A DNA stretch of 64,000 bases from Trichopria drosophilae (GCA_030407085.1 CM059582.1:13931501-13995500), one strand, 5' to 3'. Numbered from the stretch's first letter, positions 10,646 through 20,800 are shown. The notes: generated by a model not told the origin, from the letters alone. Numbers and translations are program-made.

Positions 10646-12213
10646 ATAATTATTATAGAATAATATAAATTTAAATAAATTAAACATAATATAATTATTT
10701 ATTTTCTGTAAATTCAATTTAATTTTGAAGTATATTATTAGAAAACAATAAAAGAAAAAACTATTCTCTTTAAGAAAATTGACCATAAGTTCTGATCGGC
10801 TTAGTGATTTTTGCCCAGTTATTTGTGCAAAATCTGACGAAGAAAATTTGCCTTGACAGCTCAACATTTTCTGTAGATAGATGGACTGTGTAGAAAAGTG
10901 TCATACGAATTTGTGTTTTTTCAGGTAATTCATCGACAAGCTTTGTAAGGCTACGGGGTGTATGTTTTATTGTCGATGATACTTTTAGCATTGCAAGACT
11001 TGTCGTCACAGCATAAAATGCTAAAAGAGTTGTTGATACAATTCCTAGCTTTACAAACTTTGTTGGTAAAATGTTTTTCTCATCTGTCAATATAAAGATT
11101 AAATTCAGATGCAACTTTCAAATCTGAATCTGTCCTAATAGTATTTGTAGATAGAAAATCTTATTCGAGCCCTTAGCTCATCTCATGCTCTATCGATGGA
11201 ACTTGAAATGCTGAAAAAGAAGCTGTAGCATGCATTTTCCTTTTTATTTGATTTCTTCAATTGTGCCTAGCACATCATGGTCTCATCGTTAGTTCTTATT
11301 AAATGACCGAATAAGCCCGAATAAATAAATATAAAATTAAATAACTAATAAAAATAAAAATAAATTAATAACGTTTGAAAGCACTATTAAGTTGCAACAA
11401 ATTGCGGAACTCAAAAGATTTTATGGTTTTTAGAAATCATACTTACACATGTTATTGATGTTAGTATTTAATACGAACATATTTTAAATACGATTTCGGC
11501 AGTTTAATTTTCTTGCACATAATCAGGAAGTTTAATCTAAGTTATTGTCCACAAAGTTAAGTCCGCACATGCATAATTTGCAATAAACGTAACTTGTCTT
11601 GTACTTTCAAACTTTGTTATTTTTCTTTAATCAGTATAAATTTAATATTAATGTAAATAGCAACTTTCGAAAGTATCAGACAACTGGGGGTTGGGGAAAT
11701 AGGTTGTCAATGCGAAAAGCTAACCTCAAATGTTAATTTGGGTTAACCTCCAAAATTAAATTATACCTCACTGTCACTATATCACATTTCATATTTTTTT
11801 TCCTGAAATTTTTCTTTTTCATAACTGCATTGGCTGAAACACATACATAATCATTCAAACGCGAAACGATAAAGTCGAACTGTCAAAAACATCACACAAG
11901 ACAGAACACTTGACGGACTTGACTTCAACGGCCAGTCAGCTGATCGACTTCTATATACATGTATTCATTCGTATGTATCTAACCCAGCGGGCGTCAGTAA
12001 CACTATAGCTGAACAGGAGAAAAATAGTTACTCCAAGGAAAAAAAGTTGTAACACTGGGGTAGCCTACTACTTTTGTGGTTGGCGTAACTAATTTGAAAT
12101 AGTTCTGTTAACCAACCTACGTTCCGTGCATCTACGGTTTCGTTCGTAAGATTCTCTACTTTTGCGTCTACTACTTTTCTCGTAGTTGGTGTAACCACTC
12201 TCTTTTTTCCGTG
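10646..12213. other. Central spacer of the 7-kb palindrome
   Basis: About 1.57 kb of AT-rich single-copy DNA between the arms. The only open frame of note is 10770-11114 (minus). No ribosomal, transposase or reverse-transcriptase motifs were seen. Confidence 0.6.
10770..11114 (-). CDS. Hypothetical 114-codon ORF with one possible membrane segment
   Basis: I do not recognise this frame. It has one hydrophobic stretch (GIVSTTLLAFYAVTTSLAML, about residues 24-43) followed by a polar, charged tail without family motifs. Fragments of insect chemoreceptor genes can look like this, but no diagnostic motif is present and the frame starts and ends without splice context. It could be chance, because the spacer is AT-rich and stops are moderately sparse on this strand. 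Listed because it is the largest frame in the unique centre of the palindrome. Confidence 0.2.
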   Translation of the reverse strand: MHLNLIFILTDEKNILPTKFVKLGIVSTTLLAFYAVTTSLAMLKVSSTIKHTPRSLTKLVDELPEKTQIRMTLFYTVHLSTENVELSRQIFFVRFCTNNWAKITKPIRTYGQFS

Positions 12214-12354
12214 TGATTGTTGTATAGTAAATAATAAATTAATTGAATTAATTCTGAATTCTAAATTTTGAAATGTAAATAATGAAATAACTTTCTTTCA
12301 TGAATCTTGTATGTGGAACATGATACAAGATAATGTACTTTTCTTTTTGCTCGG

Positions 12355-12700
12355 AATCGCCCGGTACCGTCGGAGGGTGCCCGAGATGGCTCGGGATCGC
12401 TCGAGGTCGCTCGTCGTTCGAGGTCGCTCGAGGTCGCTCGAGGCAGCTCGAGGTCGCTCGGGATCGCTCGAGGTCGTTCGGCATCGTACGAAGTCGTTCG
12501 GGATCGTTCGAGGTCGCTCGAGATCGCTCGAGGTCGCTCGAGGCAGCTCGAGGTCGCTCGGGATCGCTCGAGGTCGTTCGGGATCGCTCGAGGTCGTTCG
12601 GGATGGTTCGAGGTCGCTCGAGATCGCTCGAGGTCGTTCGAGGCAGCTCGAGGTCGCTCATGTTCGGGATCGCTCGAGGTCGCTGTGGGCCGCCCGATGC
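12355..12700. repeat. 10-bp minisatellite, right arm
   Basis: Reverse-complement form (CTCGAGRTCG)n of the left-arm array. The order of variant units partly differs from the left, so the two arrays have changed independently. A 3-bp loss (GCTCGTCGTTCG near 12410) breaks the 10-bp phase. Confidence 0.9.
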
Positions 12701-13059
12701 CTCTTGGGGTAGCCCGTTTCTGCTCGGAGACGCTCGAACAGATCTCGGGCCATGGACGAAGCTCGATGGGGCTTCGGGCAATAATCGGGCGGGGCGGGCT
12801 TCGGATTATTGCAATTTATTGCGTTTTCCCATGGGGATAACGGGTCGATCTATACGGACACTCCATGAGCCCCGCGCGAGGGAGCAACCTTGCTTCATTG
12901 GAAACTTCGGATCGCTTCGAGATATTTTCATACCTTTTTTCAGATTTGAACAGACCTTAACTGTGTACAAAGCTCGAGTGGTCCTCGACCGATGCTTGAT
13001 GGAGCCTCGGGCGATGCTCGAACGGACATCGGACGGCGCTGGAGCGTACCTCGGATTAG

Positions 13060-13182
13060 AGACCCTCTAGTCAGAGACGAGACATAAGCCATTTTCTGTC
13101 AGCGCCCTATGTGTTTAGCATTGAAGTACACAACATGGCGTCGAAAAGGACCTCTCATGTCTCGTCTCTGACTGGAGGGTCT
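13060..13182. mobile_element. 123-bp MITE in right arm
   Basis: Inverted-arm counterpart of 9653-9775 with the same AGACCCTCTAGTCAG ends. Confidence 0.65.
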
Positions 13183-13351
13183 TTACCTCGGATTATAGAG
13201 ATTTATAGCGATTTCCAATTGAGGAAACGGATCGACCTGGGAGCACTCCAGGTGTACCATTGGGAATTTTGGATCACTTCGAGATATTTTCATACATTTT
13301 TTCAAATTTGAACATACGTTAGATGCGTTAAACAGATCAAACGTCTCTGTT

Positions 13352-13459
13352 AGGCTGGAATTTTTGGTCGTGACTCATTAACAAACTCATGTCAAACTTG
13401 ACTTCGGGTGACTTTCGGGCAGAGTTTGAGATTGAGTCGCGACCAAAAATTCCAACCCT
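13352..13459. mobile_element. 108-bp hairpin MITE in right arm
   Basis: Inverted-arm counterpart of 9376-9484 with ends AGGCTGGAATTTTTGG and CCAAAAATTCCAACCCT. Confidence 0.55.
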
Positions 13460-14649
13460 ATATATCCCGATTATCTCGAAGCGACCCGTATTCCCCACGA
13501 AGCAAGGTTTCTCCTTTACGCAGTATTCCCGTAGTGCTCTCGGATTCTTCCGTTTATCGATTGGAACTCGCTATTCATTGCAACAATCCGAGGTACACTC
13601 GAGTGCCATCCAATTTTCGCTCGACCATCGTCCGAGGTTCGCTCGGACAATTAGACACGAAATCTGCAGTCGTGGGTACTTTTGCCATTGAGTGTATTTA
13701 CACAAGTCTGTCTCTCTTACACTCATTTAAAAAACAAGTATAAGTGTTTGTATACGTATAGAGTTACACGTGCCTTGAGGTTAAAATACAAACAGTTTGA
13801 AAATTGACAATCTATATTGAAAAATACTCTTCTCTAGTCAATCAAAATACTATTCAGTAGTAAAAACACTAACGATAACGGCTTGTTCATAGTAAACTTC
13901 GTGTATCAACAACTGAAAGTTTAAAAAGCGAATCCCAGCAATCTGAAGTGGATTTACCAGAAAACTTATCTTCATTAGAAAAGATTTTTGCAATTTTTGG
14001 CAATCGTGATTCTGAGAAAACCCTTTCGTCATGTTAATGCTTTGCTGCAAGGAGCTGCACTTCGATGTTTCAATATCAATTACAATTTTCTACTTCATAT
14101 ACATTTGCTTTTTCGTATTAAGCGGGCTGGTTCGATTTAAATAAATTAGCTCTCGCTTAAAGCTTGAATCATGGCACTATTGCCATGCGATTGTGTACAC
14201 GCGTTTAAGAAATAAATTTAAATTGAACAAATCTGTTTGAGGCGTATAAGGCGTTTGTTAATTTGTAACAGTTGTTTTAAGAGCTCGCTAGAGTATAAAG
14301 CAATATGATAATTCTTATAGCATTCGTTGTTTCTCTAAGAGTACAAGAAATATGCACGTTTTCGACTATATTCAATATATTACATATTTAAGGCCTTGTA
14401 AAACTTGCTCACGAAAGCGGGCACGCTTGGACTTTCGGAAAAGAGATGCGCCTCTTTTTTAGACTTCATGTACTACACTTTCGTACATGTATCAGAATGG
14501 CTGACGTCTCTACCATTAGAATCGGCAGCTATTCGATTTTCTTCACTTCACATCGAACAGCCCCGTGTTAATAGTATAGTACTAAATACCTTACTGCTTC
14601 TTCTTTTTTATGTCGACTCGTAACGCCCACTATACAAACACCATATCAG

Positions 14650-15282
14650 TCTAGAACGGAAACACAAAGTACAATATTAATCGTGATAGTGGTACTTTTC
14701 AAAAATACAATTTATTAAGTGAACACTATCGGAGATAGTTCGTAAGTGCCCCATGCAAAGAATTTTAAAAACAAAGTACAATAAGGACCACAAAAAAAAT
14801 TTGCTTCGAGGTCACCTGTGTACCACAAGGCAGCAAAATTTTTTTTTTTTGGCACAACTTGATTCAGAAGTGGAAGATCTTATAGATGGTTGGTTGTTGA
14901 AAACGAATTCTTTGTACAAGTTAATTCATCGTTTCAGATTTCCCACCTAACCTTAAATTGCCAAAAAGTATATTTTTGAATATTATTCGGATCAGATATT
15001 TTGAAATCCTACTAACGGATTCGTTTTCAGTGGCCAAAAATCTATAAGATCTACTATTTTTTATTCAAGTGATCTCGAAACAAATTTTTTGAGGTCCTGT
15101 GTAATCAAAAATTAGTTTGATACTAATTCGTACGATAGAATGGGAGATATAATGATGACGCAGTACTTGTAGCTGATCGCCGAACGCTGGAAATGATGAG
15201 CAAGAGGAAATCGAAGAATCGGAATGTGAAGACACTCAAATATAATGGAAAATGTTGATTCGTTATCAATAATCTTTAGACT
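14650..15282. other. Intergenic DNA with a short inverted repeat
   Basis: No gene seen. A ~65-bp sequence around 14850-14915 (GATCTTATAGATGG) recurs inverted and diverged at 15005-15065 (CTATAAGATCTAC). A related phrase occurs at 19284-19330 and 63365-63410. Confidence 0.4.
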
Positions 15283-16812
15283 TCGATGTCTTTTGAAAAA
15301 AAAAAAAATTTCCTGAGTAGCGAACAATGAAATTAAGATACTGTTGGGAGACGGTTATTGTCCAAATGCTGTCAATACCAATTAACGACATTGAATTCGT
15401 CATATGACGAATGGCGGTTAATGATGGTTAATTACTTCTCGATGTTTCTGGGACTTAATTTTCTATGTGGTAACAGTAATATATTGACTTCATTTATGAT
15501 TTTCGATTTAGAATGGACGCTAATCTTTGAAGTAACTAAAATAATACGAGACTCTAAAAAATTAGTCATTAACATTATCTTCGGGAGAAAACTTCGCCAA
15601 TCCTACCTATACTACTTGTTGTATTTAATATACTGCTGGATAAAATTGAAAACTTTGCTGCTAAACGTAGAAATAAAAGACACCAAACCTCGGCTGAAAT
15701 GCAAATAACTGATGCAATATTAATAGCTCATAATAAATTGCTCAAGCTTTAAGATTTGTGCAATTGGATGTATTTATGATAAGCTTTAAGATTTGTGCAA
15801 TTGATGATGTGTTGTTATTTTATATCCGCGTCAAAAACACCATGCATTTAAATCATCGTGGGGGGGGGGGCTTCTTTGTTCTTTGTTTATAATAAACAAG
15901 GAAACAAAGAGGAAAACAAAAAATCAATACTGCGCTATGTTTGCGAATGTCACAAAGTTCAAGGATTTCACACCCCTGCGCGTCATTCTCCCTGGAATTG
16001 ATCTGGAGTATTTATTTTCAATGGATTTCCGAATCAATTTGTGAATATATATTTGGAGTTCCAGAATTATTCAGGAACGTTTCGCATACATTTACCAATA
16101 ATCAGGGGGTACCCGTCAAACTTCAATGTCCGAACGAGTCTGGTATTTTCACTGAATTTTTTTTCCGTGTACTAATAGCCGTTTGCCTCAATGTTGCGAG
16201 TACGTGTGATATACTGACGTGTGCTTTTATCATTTGCGCTAGCTGCTACCACACGGGTAAGATTTTCCAATCGTCGGGAAAAGCAGGCAGTAGGGAGGTT
16301 CATGGAAGGCAAGGACATATTACTAGTAGGTGTTGAATGTGGGATATTCAAAATCGACGAAGGAAAATTACACGGCGGGGTTATCGCAGCTGAACACGGA
16401 ATCAGTGTTGTAATAGGAGGGGACACGGAGACGTTGACGGGGATAAGAGATACGAGAGGGAACCAACACAACAATTAATTCTTGATTTTTGCGCAATATG
16501 TTTACGAGCGTATGAACGATGGTAGGAAGACTCGCAAACATCGCAGGTGAAACAGTCGAGAACCGACTTTTTAGATTTCCTACATAAGCCAAAACACAAA
16601 AGCTTATATTTAACACAAAATGCCGAAGGTTTATTTAACGAAGACTGTTTCCTTAATAACAATGTAGTAAACTGACAGCTCTTACAAGTTCCGAGGAATG
16701 ACCCTGATGTTGACGAACGGTCACATCAACCGTTGTGATCTCCTTGAAGCAAAGATGGAACTTTTCAACTGGATTGACAACTAGGTGATACAAGAAACCA
16801 GATCGATAGAAT
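15283..16812. repeat. Duplicated block D1, first half (copy at 61617-63180)
   Basis: Homologous in the same orientation to 61617-63180, with point changes, small indels and homopolymer differences. The block continues at 19133-19830 after an interruption of about 2.3 kb by nested insertions that copy D2 lacks. It contains a LINE-type ORF1 relic on the minus strand. Confidence 0.85.
16172..16662 (-). pseudogene. LINE ORF1-like relic with PHD/zinc-finger motif (copy 1)
   Basis: Minus-strand frames encode a Cys-rich finger, here degenerate (SKKSVLDCFTCDVCESSYHR), followed by a Ser/Pro/Thr-rich stretch and a second frame with SRRLENLTRVVAAS. The parallel copy at 62391-62917 keeps CRKCKKSVLDWFTCDVCESS, so the consensus is CxxC, then CxxC, then YH, resembling PHD-type fingers at the N-terminus of some non-LTR retrotransposon ORF1 proteins. 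At least one frameshift separates the two parts. This copy has lost the first CxxC pair, so it is not functional. It could alternatively be a host zinc-finger pseudogene. Confidence 0.4.
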
Positions 16813-17375
16813 CCGAGTTGATCCAGAGATATGACACTAAAAATTTAGACTTCAACTATGTGACCAGTATACTCAATTAAATGTACTCAAGTTACTTATG
16901 CACATTATATACTCAGCAGTCAATATCAATATAAAATAGTATATTAAATAACCAGGGGCGCAATGGGGTTCACCGGTAAAATTTTTTTATTATTTTTTAT
17001 TGTTTTAAATACACATTTGGATAATAAATAACACAAATAAAATCGAAAAAAAAAATAATTTATTAATTTGGGTATTTTATTTGCCAATTAAAAACTCTTC
17101 CGTTTGAACGCGAGCCAGTTTCGTATGACGTCACAATGCGGGTTCGGCTGTCAACCAATCACGTTCGAATATTCTACTGTGCATTTATGTCATGTTTAAC
17201 CCCAAAAGTTTGCTCCGAAATTTTTTAAAATGGAAAAAACAAACTTGTACTATGGAAAAAAGGGTTGTAAGTCCTGCTATTTTACAAATAGGTTCAATAT
17301 ACACGCGGCGACAAACAGAAACGTCACGATGATTCGTCCAAAGGCGCATCCTTGTAGCTGATAATGTTACATATA

Positions 17376-18120
17376 CAGGGTCATCGAAAAGTATCGGACC
17401 CCCATAATATCTTCAGTTAGAATGCACTTAGGAGAAAATGTCCAATAGCAAAGTTGTATGGTTTCAAGCGGGGAGTAAGATGATGACCTTGACTTTGACC
17501 TTGACCAAGTCCTTCAAGGTCATTTCAAGGTCAATCTTATTTTTTTAAATAGAACTCCCTATATTTTATTGCATATTCTTATAGCTTATCTCGAGAGCTT
17601 TCCAAAACACTATAATAAAATATTTTTTTATTAAGTACTTTTTGAGTTATAAAGGTTTGAAGTTAACAATTTTTTGACACAAAATGTAGAATATCTTGTA
17701 AAATATTATTTAGTTTTCAGTAATCATAACCTTAATACTTTTGTGCGCGGAATAATGAGACCAATTAATTGGTTTAAAGAAAATACATTAATCGGATCCC
17801 CCTAATATTTTCAGTAAGAATGCATTTTGGAAAATTCAAACCTTTATAACTCAAAAAGTACTTAATAAAAAAATATTTTATTATAGTGTTTTGGAAAGCT
17901 CTCGAGATAAGCTATAAGAATATGTAATAAAATGTAGGAGGTTCTATTTAAAAAAATAAAATTGACCTTGAAATGACCTTGAAGGACATGGTCAAGGTCA
18001 AAGTCAAGGTCATCATCTTACTCCCCGCTTGAAACCATACAACTTTGCTATTGGACATTTTCTCCTAAGTGCATTCTAACTGAAGATATTAGGGGGGTCC
18101 GATACTTTTCGATGACCCTG
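17376..18120. mobile_element. 745-bp snap-back MITE of the DD41D family
   Basis: Begins CAGGGTCATCG and ends CGATGACCCTG, flanked by TA on both sides. Its left ~460 bp equals the reverse complement of one terminus of the full transposon (53963 inward to about 53500). Its right ~285 bp equals the same terminus again in forward orientation. It is therefore an inverted duplication of a single transposon end, not a simple internal deletion. It has no transposase and would depend on a source such as the element at 51466-53963. Confidence 0.88.
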
Positions 18121-18489
18121 TATATATACATAGATTTTAAAACTATTTTTGCAATTAAGAAAACGCAAATAACGGCATAATACAGTGTATGAGTTTTATC
18201 AGCAGGTCATATATCCCTTTTTTCCATAATAAAAACTTCGAAGCAAACTAGTGAGGTTAAACATGACATAAAGGCACAGCAGATATGCGAACGGGATTGG
18301 TTGACAGCCGAACCCACATAGTGACGTCACACGAAACTGGCGCGCGTTCAAACGGAAGAGTTTTTAAATGGCAAATAAAATACCCAAATTAATTAATTAA
18401 TTGTTTTTTAGATTTTATTTGTGTTATTTATGACCTAAATTATTATTTAAAACAATAAAAAACAATAAAAAAATGTTACCGGTGAACCC

Positions 18490-18619
18490 TGTGGCGACTG
18501 CCTACGAACTCCTTTCTCGCAAGTGACAGCAGTCGACACATTGGTCTGCATTATCCGCCACTGTCGGTATGGTAGATTTCCGCCATACCGGAAGGAGGTA
18601 ATGCAACCTTACCTCTTCA
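18490..18619 (+). repeat. 5' LTR of the retrozyme-like element, ribozyme deleted
   Basis: 130 bp starting TGTGGCGACTGCC and ending TACCTCTTCA. It aligns to the 3' LTR except for a clean 117-bp absence (3' LTR positions 18910-19026) at a TCG microhomology. Confidence 0.85.
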
Positions 18620-18668
18620 TTGGTGACCTTGGTAACCCAACTCCATTGCTTCCCTTACCGCATCTGTT

Positions 18669-18752
18669 GCTGCTCACACACGAGTCCAATTCCTCTTTCC
18701 GCTGGAGCCTAGCTGCTCACACACGAGTCCGATTCCTCGTTCCGCTGGAGCC
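18669..18752. repeat. 43-bp tandem repeat (two units) inside the retrozyme-like element
   Basis: Two units of GCTGCTCACACACGAGTCC followed by TCCTC and CGCTGGAGCC, differing at a few positions. Function unknown. Confidence 0.85.
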
Positions 18753-18850
18753 CTGAAAGGTTTGCTGTCGGCAATGAGTTGGGGTGAACTCGTTCCTTCT
18801 GAACTATCCTTGTATCGTTCCGTCCTAGTCCTTCGTCCTACAACGTTACT

Positions 18851-18860
18851 GGAGGGGGAG
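18851..18860 (+). other. Polypurine tract of the LTR element
   Basis: GGAGGGGGAG ends three bases before the 3' LTR, the canonical position for plus-strand DNA priming. Confidence 0.7.
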
Positions 18861-18863
18861 TAT

Positions 18864-19110
18864 TATGGCGACTGCCTACGAACTCCTTTCTCGCAAGTGA
18901 CAGCAGTCGCACAACTTTCATATATAAGCCCGCAATTTCCACTCTTCCTCCAGATCGTATAAGGCAGAGCCCCACTACGTCGCCTTACTGATGAGTCCAG
19001 TAGTGGGGACCGGGACGAAACGATCGACACAGTGGTCTGCATTATCCGCCACTGTCGGTATGGTAGATTTCCGCCATACCGGAAGGAGGTAATGCAACCT
19101 TACCTCTTCA
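18864..19110 (+). repeat. 3' LTR with TATA box and hammerhead
   Basis: 247 bp; starts TATGGCGACTGCC (TG changed to TA relative to the 5' LTR) and ends TACCTCTTCA. TATATAAG at 18920-18927 lies about 40 bp upstream of the predicted ribozyme cleavage site. Confidence 0.85.
18953..19025 (+). ncRNA. Type III hammerhead self-cleaving ribozyme
   Basis: All conserved core parts are present in order. Stem III 3' strand GATCG (18953-18957), then UA with predicted cleavage after A18959. Stem I is TAAGGC (18960-18965) with GCCTTA (18982-18987), then CTGATGA (18988-18994). Stem II is GTCC (18995-18998) with GGAC (19013-19016), then GAAA (19017-19020). Stem III 5' strand is CGATC (19021-19025). Every stem pairs perfectly. 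Loop I contains CCCCACTAC (18970-18978) and loop II contains GTAGTGGGG (19000-19008), a perfect 9-bp complement, so the loop-loop contact that natural hammerheads need for fast cleavage could be a long kissing helix. Known hammerheads of this type release monomer RNAs from tandem LTR transcripts. Confidence 0.93.
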
Positions 19111-19132
19111 ACCCCGTTATGTACCGATCTGC

Positions 19133-19830
19133 GATCGGAGATCAATATTTCGCCAGATTCCATAAGATAATTTGGGCCCGAATATTTAACTGCAGGGGGC
19201 AAAATCGACTTGTACTCCCGGAGTGTTTAAACATATATGATAACGTAGGATATTTGAAATATGTGATGGGTTAAATTGGACAACGAATTCGTTTTCGGCT
19301 ACTAGAAATTTATAAGATCGACTACCTTTCATTAAAATGATGTCCAAAAAACAATATTTTACAGTCCAGTCCCAAACAGTACGTGGACGTCAACAGAAAC
19401 TCCTGACTTCCTGACCCGGATGTCTTGATGTCCTGTTTCCGTTTCGAGATGTTCTCAGGATCTTCTCAGGACGTCCAAATGACATTGTATTTGAATCATT
19501 TCAACATCCTCAGGACATCCAGAGGGATATTCGCGGGACGTCACCGGGATACTCTATGGACTTTTCGCATGAATCATACAGATGCCCTCAAGATGCCCTG
19601 TGGGTAATGTAAGTGACGCGTTTTCGGAATGAGGAGTTCTGCGATATAGCCGAGCGGAATGACAGATTTCGGACTAGGGAGCTCTGTAATATAACCAAGC
19701 GGAATGACGGATTTTGGTCTAAGAAACTCTGCCATATAGCCGAGCGAAATGGCGGGTTTCGGACTAGGGAACTCTGCTATAGAGCCATGCGGATGGGAGG
19801 AAGCCGAAACCCTGCAGATCGCAGCCGGGC
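19133..19830. repeat. Duplicated block D1, second half (copy at 63178-63950)
   Basis: Same orientation and order as 63178-63950. Contains no intact gene. Confidence 0.8.
19616..19800. repeat. ~45-bp minisatellite (GATATAGCCGAGCGGAATG units)
   Basis: Four diverged units of TTTCGGACTAGGGAGCTCTG plus GATATAGCCGAGCGGAATGA. The related array at 63690-63945 has more units, so copy number differs between the duplicated blocks. Confidence 0.85.
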
Positions 19831-19849
19831 ACCGACTCTGATGATCTGG

Positions 19850-20230
19850 TGCTTCGCAGCCGAATTTATATTGTTTCGCGGTGCGGCCATTTTGCAGAAC
19901 TTAGTAATATGCCCTAGACCCTGACATTTATAGCATCTAGAGATTAAGCTATAATCCTGAATACGGCAACTGAACCAGCTGATGTACGTCTTCTCGAGTT
20001 TCTGGATGACATTTACGGATCCACCTCAGCAACCCAGTTTGTACAATCGTCTCTTCTCCGACCTTCAAGGTCATACCTTCTCTCAGCCGTTACAGTGTTA
20101 GGATATCTTGCACGCCCAGATTTTGTTTATGTAGTGCTTTCATTATTTCTTGTTCGCTCAGTTGGGTACTAACATGCTGAATCAGAATTCGAGGTCTACT
20201 TTTGTCTTGGATGTTGCCGATAGATCTGCT
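19850..20230 (-). pseudogene. Retrotransposon gag/ORF1 relic with CCHC zinc knuckle
   Basis: On the minus strand the frame reads SCRIQDYSLISRCYKCQGLG followed by HITKFCKMAAP. The CYKCQGLGHITKFC part (coding 19894-19935) is a CCHC zinc knuckle with exact C-x2-C-x4-H-x4-C spacing. The preceding TYISWFSCRIQDY is typical of insect retrotransposon Gag proteins. Upstream (about 20100-20230), RPRILIQHVSTQLSEQEIM and KALHKQNLG also fit Gag but in other frames, so several frameshifts are present. The element class (LTR or non-LTR) is not decidable. Confidence 0.65.
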
Positions 20231-20800
20231 TCCTGCAGAATGTTCCCAGCGAGTATGGTATTAATTTTCCTAATGAGATCACGCTGAGGTGGAGTAAGTT
20301 TTCATACATTTTGAGTTTAGGGTACCTCGCAGTAACACACGTGAGCACGTCCCTAGAACGGTATGCGCCCATTATTACAACTATTACAGAAAGTAATTTT
20401 TTCACCTCATCCAAATACGAACATGATTTTGAAAATACATCTAGAAACTTACAAGGAACAAATTTTCAAAAGTTGTATATTGCATTAGATGTAGAAAAGA
20501 TTATCCAATTAATAGAAATCATGTAAATAAAGGTATATACTTTTAATTCTACTAGAATATTTTATTTTGAATCTACTACTTTGTTGTTAAATTAACAATT
20601 TATCTTTAGTTTCCTGATTTAAATATTACTAATTTCAATTTTACTTGTGTATTTTTTTTAAAGGTACGTGGAACTTGTTAATGATTTTTTAATGTTTTTT
20701 AATAGCAAATGTTTTTTCCAGATCTATCGGTGATTGCATACATTCAGGGGCACGTCAGCTTGACCCGAGCGCGGAAGGCTTTATTCATTCCGGCCCTTCA
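20230..20800. other. AT-rich DNA, no gene seen
   Basis: Short open frames on both strands lack family motifs, splice context and conservation elsewhere in the window. Confidence 0.5.

Larger units (their letters stand above)
12214..14646 (-). repeat. Right arm of 7-kb inverted repeat
   Basis: Inverted counterpart of 7606-10645 without the ~290-bp and ~280-bp segments of the left arm. Outer homology stops around CGCCCACTATACAAACACC (~14627-14645); inner homology starts at TGATTGTTGTATAGT (12214). Many point differences and small indels exist, so this is not an exact assembly duplicate. Confidence 0.85.
18490..19110 (+). mobile_element. LTR retrozyme-like non-autonomous retrotransposon with hammerhead ribozyme
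   Basis: A 621-bp element with two direct terminal repeats (18490-18619 and 18864-19110) and a ~244-bp non-coding interior. Target-site duplication ACCC is present at 18486-18489 and 19111-19114. TGG follows the 5' LTR after one base (18621), as expected of a primer-binding site for a tRNA CCA end. A purine tract GGAGGGGGAG (18851-18860) lies just before the 3' LTR. The 3' LTR contains a complete type III hammerhead and a TATATAAG box; the 5' LTR lacks exactly that 117-bp piece. No gag or pol is present. LTR retrozymes known from plants have this architecture, including 4-bp target duplications; an autonomous LTR element would supply the enzymes. Confidence 0.82.
16955..19124. mobile_element. 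TIR element X (~1.55 kb of its own) carrying two nested insertions
   Basis: Long inverted ends: GGGTTCACCGGTAAAATTTT at about 16966 against AATGTTACCGGTGAACCC at about 18473-18489. Inside the ends both sides share CTCTTCCGTTTGAACGCG, GGTTCGGCTGTCAACCAATC and TGACGTCA in opposite orientation, so the inverted repeats exceed 300 bp. There is no coding sequence. A Tc1-type MITE (17376-18120) sits between the arms and an LTR element (18490-19110) is inserted into the extreme right end, with the last bases at 19111-19124. The outermost ends are diverged (GGGGCGCAATGGGG against a CpG-decayed right end), so exact limits are uncertain. Confidence 0.7.

Noticed and set aside
9765..10663. Overlapping Arg/Ser/Glu-rich ORFs on both strands (also 12248-13070)
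   Set aside because: They are created by the 10-bp CGAYCTCGAG array, which lacks stops in most frames; no starts, motifs or splice context.
18490..18619. A second hammerhead in the 5' LTR
   Set aside because: The 117 bp holding the ribozyme are absent; neither CTGATGA nor the GAAA strand is present there.
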